A model generated the notes under the pieces. That model ran no database searches, had not been told where the DNA came from, and saw only the letters and a list, made by a program, of their open reading frames with translations. Positions 33,502 to 40,681 of a stretch of 64,000 bases of DNA are shown piece after piece. The position numbers and the translations under genes are program-made. The stretch is taken from the NCBI GenBank assembly GCA_945897955.1, contig CAMDGQ010000001.1, forward strand, positions 73,373 to 137,372, written 5' to 3'. The DNA comes from Tepidiphilus sp. J10. GTDB lineage: Bacteria; Pseudomonadota; Gammaproteobacteria; Burkholderiales; Thiobacillaceae. Positions within the stretch are counted from its first letter, which is position 1. Each line of letters begins with the position of its first letter.

Positions 33502-35053
33502 CTTATTCATTTCCACGTCCTCAAATGACCGTGAGGCCGTCACTTTTCTCAACGATCTGTTCCACGAAGCGGCAGGCCAGGGCGTGTCGGACATTCATTT
33601 CCAGGAGCAGGAAGGCGAATGCCGGGTGCGCTACCGACTGCCCGGCGGGCTTGTCGATCGACTCATCCTGCCGCGCCATACCGCTCGTGTGGTGGACGAC
33701 AAGATCCGTTCACGTGCCCAGCTTCCCGCCGGTGAGCGGAAATGCCCCCTGGATGGCCGCATGCGCCTGCGTTTCCCGGATCGGCGGCTTGATGTGCGTG
33801 TGGCCATTTCGCCCAATGTCTCCGGCCAGCTCACCGTCTGCCGCTTGCTGGACCAGGCGAATGCGGCGCGCAGGCTGATCGACATCGAGATGACCGCTGC
33901 GGTGCGCGATAGCATCCAGCGGCTGGTGGAAGAGCCCAATGGGCTGTTTCTCGTGACCGGGCCGACCGGATCGGGGAAGACCACCACGCTCTACGCCATC
34001 ATCAACGAATTGAACGACCCCAGCCGCAATATCATCACCATCGAGAATCCGGTGGAATACCAGGTCTCGGGGATCAGCCAGATCAACATCGACGGCCATG
34101 TGGACTTCGCGGGGGCGCTACGAGCCGTGTTGAGACAGGATCCGGACATCATCCTGATCGGCGAGATCCGGGATGCCGAAACGGCCCAGATCGCGGTGCA
34201 GGCTGCGATCACGGGCCACCTGGTCCTGGCATCCCTGCACGCCAACAACGCGGCGATGGCGGTGACGCGAATGATTGACCTGGGAGTGGACCCTGTCACC
34301 CTGGCTGCCTCCCTGCGCGGCGTCACGGCGCAACGCCTGGTGCGCAGGATTGCGGGCGAGCCGGTGTACCAGGAACCCAACGAAGCCGAGCTGGCGTGGT
34401 TGCGCCAGCATGGGATGCGGTTCCACAAGTCGCCACGCTTTGCCGCGCCCCAGCACCAGATGGCGTATCAGGGGAATGTTCCGGTGATTGAATTCATCGT
34501 GGTGGATGCCGGCGTGCGCCGGGCCGCCACCAACCAGGCCGGCACGCAAGCGATCTATGCGGCGGCTACCCTGCAGCCACAGTTCGAGACCCTGGCCGAG
34601 GCCGGTGCGCGTCTGGCCCTGGCGGGGCATACCTCGCTTGGCGAAGTCCGGCGCATCACCTCGGATGTGGATGTGGTCGCGGCTGGCGAGTCTCGCCTGG
34701 GCAACATCCTGGTTGGGCTGGGCCTCATCAATATGGCCCAGATCACCGAGGCGATCGCGCATGTGATTCATGAACGACGCAGCGGAAGGGTATTACGGCT
34801 GGGCGAAGCCCTGATCGAGCTCGGGCTCTGTGCGCCTTCGGATTTGCTGCACGGCATGGGGCAGGCGCCGGCAGCGGCCTTGAGCATTACCGAGAAGATG
34901 ATGACGGCGGGTGTGATATCGCGTGAGGCGGGTCAGGATGCCATCCAAAGCTGGCGATCGGGTGGCGGTTCGCTGTTCGACAAATTGGTCGAGACGGGGT
35001 TATGTGATTGGGAGGACATCCATGAAGCGGCGGGCATTCCTGCTGGGGACTAG
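33491..35053 (+). CDS. PilB/GspE-type secretion ATPase with C-terminal MshEN-like motifs
   Basis: 520 residues from ATG 33491. The N-terminal domain (about 10-130) is followed by the ATPase core: Walker A GPTGSGKTTTLYAI near residue 157, Walker B IILIGEIRD near 219 and a HLVLASLHANNA sensor. Normal PilB enzymes have the MshEN (GspII_E_N) domain in front. Here two RLGxxL motifs lie at the back, RLGNILVGLGLI from R402 and RLGEALIELGLC from R436, with 10 residues between. MshEN motifs bind c-di-GMP. Housekeeping GspE zinc cysteines are absent. In F-type ICEs this gene sits with virB1-like and dsbA-like genes. Confidence 0.85.
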   Translation: MGPDLFISTSSNDREAVTFLNDLFHEAAGQGVSDIHFQEQEGECRVRYRLPGGLVDRLILPRHTARVVDDKIRSRAQLPAGERKCPLDGRMRLRFPDRRLDVRVAISPNVSGQLTVCRLLDQANAARRLIDIEMTAAVRDSIQRLVEEPNGLFLVTGPTGSGKTTTLYAIINELNDPSRNIITIENPVEYQVSGISQINIDGHVDFAGALRAVLRQDPDIILIGEIRDAETAQIAVQAAITGHLVLASLHANNAAMAVTRMIDLGVDPVTLAASLRGVTAQRLVRRIAGEPVYQEPNEAELAWLRQHGMRFHKSPRFAAPQHQMAYQGNVPVIEFIVVDAGVRRAATNQAGTQAIYAAATLQPQFETLAEAGARLALAGHTSLGEVRRITSDVDVVAAGESRLGNILVGLGLINMAQITEAIAHVIHERRSGRVLRLGEALIELGLCAPSDLLHGMGQAPAAALSITEKMMTAGVISREAGQDAIQSWRSGGGSLFDKLVETGLCDWEDIHEAAGIPAGD

Positions 35054-35687
35054 CGCGCTGCTGTTGCCGGGGCGTGGAGGTTTGGCAACGGCAGCGGCGC
35101 CTGCGCCGGCTACGGTCAAAACACCCTACATGGTGGTGGCGCCCGTTATTCAGGACGCAAGACGCTGCATTGCCTTCTTCCAGTTCGGCTGTCCGCACTG
35201 TCGTGACCTGCATCCCTCCCTGGCGCGCTGGGGGCACAGCTTGCCCAGAGGCGTGGAATTCGAATTCATGCCGGTGCTGGCGCCCACCACGCCTGACGAC
35301 CGAGGGCAGGTTATGGCCGCGCGCGCATGGTATGCCGTAGCGCGTGATGCACCGACGCGTCTGGAGGCTTTCGCGGAGAGCGCCTACGCACTCGTGCAGG
35401 ACCGTCGCCTGAGCATGGATGCCGCGACGACCTGGGAAGCGGCTGCCCGGCATGCTGGCGTGAGCGGTTTTACCTTGGCATGGGAGCGAGTACGGGTCGA
35501 TCGCATCCTGCGCGCGACAGGGAAGTTGATCGCGTACCGCGTTCAATCCACGCCGTCACTTGCTATCGCTGGCCGTTATTTGGTGACACTGGATGACACC
35601 CAGGGGGATGCCGATCTGTTTCTCCGGCTGGCCAGCGGCCTGCTCTCCAGGGCCATCGTCTCTCCCACTCCCATCGTCCCTCACTGA
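35022..35687 (+). CDS. DsbA-like exported thiol:disulfide oxidoreductase
   Basis: 221 residues with a twin-arginine-like signal (MKRRAFLLGTSALLLPG). C57 and C60 form CPHC in FFQFGCPHCRDLHP, as in DsbA/DsbG, and VQSTPSLAI supplies the cis-proline. It overlaps the ATPase gene by 31 bases. Likely role: forming disulfides in secreted transfer proteins such as TraU, TraN and TraH. It is the third thiol-disulfide protein encoded by this element. Confidence 0.9.
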   Translation: MKRRAFLLGTSALLLPGRGGLATAAAPAPATVKTPYMVVAPVIQDARRCIAFFQFGCPHCRDLHPSLARWGHSLPRGVEFEFMPVLAPTTPDDRGQVMAARAWYAVARDAPTRLEAFAESAYALVQDRRLSMDAATTWEAAARHAGVSGFTLAWERVRVDRILRATGKLIAYRVQSTPSLAIAGRYLVTLDDTQGDADLFLRLASGLLSRAIVSPTPIVPH

Positions 35688-35739
35688 TTCCTGACGTCAT
35701 TGTTTGACGAGAGTTGCATTGTTGCGCGAAAACAATAAC

Positions 35740-35756
35740 AATACATGCAACGGTAT
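35740..35756. promoter_or_regulatory. 17-base motif, second copy, before the OmpA-like gene
   Basis: Exact repeat of the motif at 32733-32749, followed here by a TATATATAAAG stretch that could be a minus-10 box. It probably marks an internal promoter for ompA-like and traL onward. Confidence 0.55.
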
Positions 35757-35770
35757 ATATAAAGCTTTTC

Positions 35771-36460
35771 ATGCGAATGAAGTGGTTTCCAATTTTCTGC
35801 GCCCTGGGGGTGTCGCAGGTTCAGGCCGATCCGAGTGGGCACCTGGGCTTTGTGCGCCAGGCATATGTGGTGCCATCGGAATTCGCGCGGATCACGCCAG
35901 ACGAGGAAACACTTATCGATATCTCCCATGCGCCGAAGCCGGTAACTGCCGGTCGCATGGTCTGGATCAGCGTCGAGAAAACCAACCGCCTTACACTGGC
36001 TGAGCTGGATGCGCTGCTCAACCCGCCTGTACCCGAGCATGAAGTCATCGAAGAATCCTGCGCGGAGGGCGATGCGGTTTTCCCCTTCGCCAGCAGCCAT
36101 ATCCAAAACAGCCATCTCGAAGCGGTCCTGGCCCAGATCAAGGAAGCGGAGTCGTTGCCGCTTCAGCTCTACGAATCCGGCGTGCCCCTTGCGGGTAAAA
36201 CCGACGGTCACGTTGTGGTCATCGGGCATGCCGATAGCGTGGGAAGCGACCGTTACAACTGCCGGCTGGGTTTGAAGCGGGCACAGGTGGTGGCTTCGTA
36301 CCTCGTGGGGCAGGGGATTGCGCGCGACCGCATCGCCATTGGCAGTCGTGGCAAGCGTGAACCGCTGGCGGACAACCGCACGGAAACCGGTCGCGCCCGG
36401 AACCGCCGGGCGTCCGTATGGATTCACGCTGCGGGCGTGGGCCAGAAGGAACAGCCATGA
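35771..36460 (+). CDS. OmpA-like C-terminal domain protein (transfer-associated)
   Basis: 229 residues from ATG 35771 (ATG 35777 is an alternative). A signal peptide ends near VSQVQA. The C-terminal OmpA domain binds peptidoglycan: VVVIGHADSVGSDRYNCRLGLKRAQ and RIAIGSRGKREPLADN with RARNRRASVWIH. In conjugation systems such proteins anchor the channel to the cell wall. Its stop overlaps traL by ATGA. Confidence 0.88.
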   Translation: MRMKWFPIFCALGVSQVQADPSGHLGFVRQAYVVPSEFARITPDEETLIDISHAPKPVTAGRMVWISVEKTNRLTLAELDALLNPPVPEHEVIEESCAEGDAVFPFASSHIQNSHLEAVLAQIKEAESLPLQLYESGVPLAGKTDGHVVVIGHADSVGSDRYNCRLGLKRAQVVASYLVGQGIARDRIAIGSRGKREPLADNRTETGRARNRRASVWIHAAGVGQKEQP

Positions 36461-36735
36461 GGGAAGTCGAAATTCCGCGCTACATCGACGCCCAGCCCCA
36501 ATTCTTCTGGTGGGAACTGGATGAATTCGCCCTGGCCATCGGGATCATGGGGGTCGGGATGCTGACCGAGACCCTGACAGTCGTCTTTTTCGTCATCGTG
36601 GTCCTGTCCGCCTGGATGAAGCGATTCAAGAGCAACAACCTGGACGGGGCACTCATCCATATCGCCTATCGGGCAGGCCTCACCCCGCTCAACCGTGCCT
36701 ACAAGGACGGCATCGCGCAGGAGTACTTCGCTTGA
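36457..36735 (+). CDS. traL: Type-F transfer protein TraL
   Basis: 92 residues, the normal small size. IPRYIDAQPQFFWWELDEF at the front and two hydrophobic segments (FALAIGIMGVGML and LTVVFFVIVVLSAW) identify TraL. TraL is an inner-membrane protein of the channel base (VirB3-like). Overlaps both neighbours, in the fixed order L-E-K-B-V-A-C. Confidence 0.93.
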   Translation: MREVEIPRYIDAQPQFFWWELDEFALAIGIMGVGMLTETLTVVFFVIVVLSAWMKRFKSNNLDGALIHIAYRAGLTPLNRAYKDGIAQEYFA

Positions 36736-37370
36736 AGCTCTCCGCCATGATGGGTTCCTGGGAGAAGGCGAACCGATTCGCCTACTACTTGCTGCTGTCG
36801 AATGCCGCCCTTGCCGTCACGCTGATGGGCACGCTGTACCTGGCCATCGGCAACCGCGAGCGCGTGGTGCTGGTGCCCCCGCAACTCGACGCCAGGGTGA
36901 CCGTGGGCATGACCACGGCCAGCAGCGAATACCTCAAAAGCTTCGGCCTCTACATCGCCACCCTGGTCGGGAATATCACGCCCTACAACGTGGATTTCCT
37001 GACCGATATCCTGTCTCGCTACCTGGATGCCCGGGTCTACACCGCCGTACGCACGCGCTTGCAGGCGGTAGCCAACGATCCGGTCTTCCGCAACAGCGGT
37101 GGTGCATCCTGGTTCGAAGCCCGGCGGCTCGACTACGAGAAAGAGACCTCGCGGGTCTTCGTGGTGGGACAGCTCAATACCCTGAGCGCGGGCAAGACCA
37201 ATCCCGATGTCGCGCCCGTGGTGTACGAGCTCAGGATCGAAATGCGCGATGGGCGGCCGCTGGTGCTTGCACTGGACAGTTATGAGGGGTCGGAGCCGCA
37301 CTCGCTGAAATGGCAGGCGTCGCACGCCCACGAAAGCAAGTCGGCCGATGCCAGGGGAGAGGCACGATGA
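36732..37370 (+). CDS. traE: Type-F transfer protein TraE
   Basis: 212 residues from TTG 36732 overlapping traL. One N-terminal transmembrane helix (YYLLLSNAALAVTLMGTLYLAI) is followed by a VirB8-like periplasmic domain with VPPQLDARVTVG, YLKSFGLYIATLVGNITP and RVFVVGQLNT. Nucleates channel assembly in the inner membrane. Overlaps traK. Confidence 0.93.
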   Translation: MKLSAMMGSWEKANRFAYYLLLSNAALAVTLMGTLYLAIGNRERVVLVPPQLDARVTVGMTTASSEYLKSFGLYIATLVGNITPYNVDFLTDILSRYLDARVYTAVRTRLQAVANDPVFRNSGGASWFEARRLDYEKETSRVFVVGQLNTLSAGKTNPDVAPVVYELRIEMRDGRPLVLALDSYEGSEPHSLKWQASHAHESKSADARGEAR

Positions 37371-38368
37371 CCCGCCTATCGCATCTCGTTACCGGCTTGA
37401 CCGTGGCGGGGCTCACCCTGGTGGCCGGTCTCGCCCATTCGAATGAGCGAGTGGACGCCTGTTCCAACCCGCCCGGCGTTCCCGCCCGTCCGAATCCGGC
37501 CTGCAAGGTCACCCGGCAGGTGCCCGCCAAGGAATCGAAGCCACGAACCAGGCCGGATGCACCTGGCAAATCGGAACAGGCCATGCTACCCGGCCTCGGC
37601 CTGCTGCCAGGCGAGAAGCGGCCGATGATGGCCAACGTGGTACGGGTGACCAGCCACTACAACGAAGTGCTCTACGTCAGTTCGGCGTTCCCTAATCGAA
37701 TTTCCACCCCGTTTGCGGCGCCGAAGCTGATCGACAACTCTGAAGTGGAATGGCAGGTCCAGGGCCAGAGCCTGTACCTCTCGCCCAAGTCGTCAGACAA
37801 GCCCGTCGGGATCTTCGTCACCGGGGCTGGAGTGAATGACCCGGTGGTGTCGCTCACCCTGATCCCCAGGAACATCCCTGCCCAAACCATCATCCTGCAA
37901 CTGGATGAAGATCGGTCTTCCATCGCGGAGTCCGATCAATCGGGGGAATCCGGGGAAGTCCCGGGGGGGAAAAGCGGGAAAGCCAGCGGTTACAGCGATC
38001 GCCTGCGCGGCATTCTGCGCAGTGTTGTCCTGGGCAAGACACCGGTGGGCTTCGCGGAAGGCCTCCTTCCGGTCGCCGTGGGGCGCATGGGTGCGTTGCT
38101 CGTGATGCCGGAAAAGCGTTATTCGGGCCAGCATCTGGATGTGTTCAGGTACCGGGTCGAGAACGTCGGCCCGGATGAGATCGAGCTATCCGAGCCATCG
38201 TTCTACCGGGATGGCGTGCGCGCGGTGTCCATCTACCCCGTCATCAAGCTACACAAGGGCATGGCCACCTCGGTGTTTGTCCTGTCAGACAAGGCCGCTC
38301 TGGCAGAGGCATCGATCGGGCCTGCCGAGACCGACAGAGCCGGCGGTGGCCAGGGTGGCGCGCAATGA
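37367..38368 (+). CDS. traK: Type-F transfer protein TraK
   Basis: 333 residues with a signal peptide and a proline- and lysine-rich stretch (about 30-70) unusual for F TraK, then the core with HYNEVLYVSSAFPNRISTPF and ADVRYRVEN-type strands. TraK is the VirB9-like outer-membrane ring component that works with TraV and TraB. It is a little longer than the F version (about 240), mainly from that insertion and a basic, glycine-rich loop (about 200-220). Confidence 0.9.
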   Translation: MTRLSHLVTGLTVAGLTLVAGLAHSNERVDACSNPPGVPARPNPACKVTRQVPAKESKPRTRPDAPGKSEQAMLPGLGLLPGEKRPMMANVVRVTSHYNEVLYVSSAFPNRISTPFAAPKLIDNSEVEWQVQGQSLYLSPKSSDKPVGIFVTGAGVNDPVVSLTLIPRNIPAQTIILQLDEDRSSIAESDQSGESGEVPGGKSGKASGYSDRLRGILRSVVLGKTPVGFAEGLLPVAVGRMGALLVMPEKRYSGQHLDVFRYRVENVGPDEIELSEPSFYRDGVRAVSIYPVIKLHKGMATSVFVLSDKAALAEASIGPAETDRAGGGQGGAQ

Positions 38369-39645
38369 GCGGCGGGGCTGATCAGTTCAAGGCCTGGTGG
38401 GCAGGCCTTTCACCCGGCAAACGCAACGCGCTGGGCATCACTGTGCTGTTTGGCACCCTGGCTGGCGCGGGCTGGCTCATCAGTCCCAGGGATGCGACCG
38501 CTCCGGTGGGTTCGAAGTCGGATCTGAGCAGCACCAACCTGGTCTTGCCCAATCGCAAGAACGTTACCCAGGAAGGTCTGGCTGCCGGCCTGGAAGCCAC
38601 GGGGAACCGCGTGAAGTCGCTGGAACGCGAGCTGGATGACACCAAGACCCAGAACGCCGCGCTCCTCAAGAAATTTGAGACGGGTGCGGCTGGCCAGGAA
38701 GCGCTGAACCCTGAAGTGGTGCGCGAAGTCGCGGCACTGCGCCGCGACCTGGAGGCGATGAAGTCAGGCCATGGCGGCCTTCCCGCAGCGGGGCTGCCGG
38801 CGCCCTCGCTGGATACGCCGCTGCCACCAGCGATTCCATTGGCTTCCTCAGCCCCAGCATCATTTCCCCCGACTGCGGAACCGCCCAAGGCCCGCTTGCG
38901 CGTCGTGGGTGCCGCCACTCCGGACAAGCTGGCGTCCGATGCCAACCCGACCGATTCCCCTGTGCCCTATCTTCCGGCTGGCGTGGTGTTCGAGGGGGTG
39001 CTGCTCAACGGCATGGATGCGCCGACATCGAGCGTGACCCAGAAGCAACCGGTACCGGCGCTGGTACGGATCAAGAGCGAATCCATCCTTCCCAACCTGA
39101 TGAGCATGGGTGAGGAAGACATCCGGGAATGCTTCCTGGTGATTGGCGGGCACGGTGTTCTGGCCACGGAGCGAGCCCAATTGCGCACCGAGACGCTGTC
39201 TTGCGTGCGCGAGGATGGCCGGGTCATCGAGGCGGAACTGGAAGGTTATGCGGTCGGCGAGGACGGCAAGGTCGGACTGCGCGGCCGGTTGGTCTCCAAG
39301 CAGGGCTCGATGATCGCCAAGAGCCTGGTGTCCGGGTTCCTGGCGGGATTCGGCCAGGCCATCGCACCGACCCAGGTGCCCCAGCTCAACGTCACGCCCG
39401 GCAGTTCGGCCCAGTACCAGAGCATCGACATGGGCGCCGCCGCCCAGGCCGGTGTCGGCAAGGGCATTTCCGAGGCCTCGAAGATGGTCGCCCAGTTCTA
39501 TCTCGACATGGCGAAGGAGATGTTTCCGGTGATTGAGGTGGACGCCGGCCGCAAGGTCACCATCGTGACCTTGCGCGGTATTCAGCTAACCCCACGTGGT
39601 TCCGCCCGGGACGCCGTCGCCCTCAAGGGAACCCGGAAATCATGA
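38365..39645 (+). CDS. traB: Type-F transfer protein TraB
   Basis: 426 residues. An N-terminal transmembrane helix (ALGITVLFGTLAGAGWLI) is followed by a coiled coil (about 75-110, NRVKSLERELDDTKTQNAAL), a proline-rich hinge (about 145-180) and a C-terminal VirB10-like domain with ARVRIKSESILPN-type strands and GVLLNGMDAPTSS. TraB spans both membranes and bridges the inner complex to TraK/TraV. Overlaps both neighbours. Confidence 0.93.
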   Translation: MSGGADQFKAWWAGLSPGKRNALGITVLFGTLAGAGWLISPRDATAPVGSKSDLSSTNLVLPNRKNVTQEGLAAGLEATGNRVKSLERELDDTKTQNAALLKKFETGAAGQEALNPEVVREVAALRRDLEAMKSGHGGLPAAGLPAPSLDTPLPPAIPLASSAPASFPPTAEPPKARLRVVGAATPDKLASDANPTDSPVPYLPAGVVFEGVLLNGMDAPTSSVTQKQPVPALVRIKSESILPNLMSMGEEDIRECFLVIGGHGVLATERAQLRTETLSCVREDGRVIEAELEGYAVGEDGKVGLRGRLVSKQGSMIAKSLVSGFLAGFGQAIAPTQVPQLNVTPGSSAQYQSIDMGAAAQAGVGKGISEASKMVAQFYLDMAKEMFPVIEVDAGRKVTIVTLRGIQLTPRGSARDAVALKGTRKS

Positions 39646-40325
39646 GCCATCTTCATCTCTTGTTTCGCCTGCTTCCGCCGTCGGCCGTGATCCTTCTGGC
39701 GGGCTGTGCCAGCACCTTGAATACAGCGGATCACGACGCGTTTGCTTGCCCCGGCATGCCGGCCGGCGTGATCTGCAAGAGCCCGGTGCAGGTCTACCGC
39801 GCGACCCATGACCGTGATTCGGTCACGGTGGAACCTTCCGCGAGAAAAGCCGGCCTTGCATCGCTGGATTCATTGGTTGACGGCGAGGACCTGGTTTTCG
39901 TCCAGACAGAGATATCCGCCCGGGAAAGGCCTTCCATACCGCCTTTATCCACGCAATTCCCCACGCATCCGCCTATCTCTCAACCCACGTCGCCCAACCT
40001 GCCGCTCCCCATCCTGGAGCCCGCCCGTGTCATGCGCATCTGGATCGCACCCTGGGAGGACGGCAAGAAGGACTTGCACTGGCCCAGCTACCTCTTCACT
40101 GAAATCCAACCGCGCAAATGGTCGTTCGGCAAAGCGGAGTTCACCGGCTCGCGTCCCGTGATTCCGCACCTGATGACGATGCCGGGCGCGCAACCCACTG
40201 TGCCTGACCGGGCCGATACCGGGAAGGCAGCAGCAGTTCAGCCTGTTTCCTCGCCACAGGTTGTCACCGGCATCCCGGAGGCGGCTTTGCCGCAGGCCGG
40301 TGATGCCCTGCTGGGCGCTCAGTAA
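39642..40325 (+). CDS. traV: Type-F lipoprotein TraV
   Basis: 227 residues with a lipobox LLAGC near residue 21 and the mature FACPGMPAGVICKSPVQVY, with the cysteines conserved in TraV. The C-terminal part contains RIWIAPWEDGKKDLHWPSYLF, the family signature. TraV anchors TraK and TraB to the outer membrane. Longer than F TraV through a proline-rich middle and a tail. Confidence 0.92.
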   Translation: MSHLHLLFRLLPPSAVILLAGCASTLNTADHDAFACPGMPAGVICKSPVQVYRATHDRDSVTVEPSARKAGLASLDSLVDGEDLVFVQTEISARERPSIPPLSTQFPTHPPISQPTSPNLPLPILEPARVMRIWIAPWEDGKKDLHWPSYLFTEIQPRKWSFGKAEFTGSRPVIPHLMTMPGAQPTVPDRADTGKAAAVQPVSSPQVVTGIPEAALPQAGDALLGAQ

Positions 40326-40374
40326 GCCCATCGGCGATTTCCTTGTTTTGTTCCTGTCTTCTGGAGATTGATAT

Positions 40375-40668
40375 ATGAAGTTCACCAAGCAACACGTCCA
40401 ACTGCTCACCTTCGCCACGCTGTGTCTGGCCGTGGCCGAGCCCGCCCTTGCGGGTGCGGATGCCACGTTTTCGGCGGTATCCGATCTGGTGAAGGGTTGG
40501 ATGGAAGGTTCACTGGGCAAACTGTTCGCGTTTGGCTCCCTGGGTACTGGCCTGGGCATCACAATCGTCAAGCAATCGCTGATGCCCGTGGTCGTGGGGG
40601 TGTCTGTCGCTGTCGCCACTTACTATGGCCCTGGCGTGCTGAACACGGTTGTTGCTGCCACCCTCTGA
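40375..40668 (+). CDS. traA: Pilin subunit, TraA/VirB2-type
   Basis: 97 residues with a long signal peptide ending at PALA, then about 70 mature residues with two hydrophobic segments (LGKLFAFGSLGTGLGITIV and MPVVVGVSVAVATYYGPGVL), the VirB2/TraA pilin plan. The major pilus component. A TGGAG ribosome site precedes ATG 40375. It lies between traV and traC as in F-type operons. Confidence 0.88.
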   Translation: MKFTKQHVQLLTFATLCLAVAEPALAGADATFSAVSDLVKGWMEGSLGKLFAFGSLGTGLGITIVKQSLMPVVVGVSVAVATYYGPGVLNTVVAATL

Positions 40669-40681
40669 CAGGCCATCCCGC

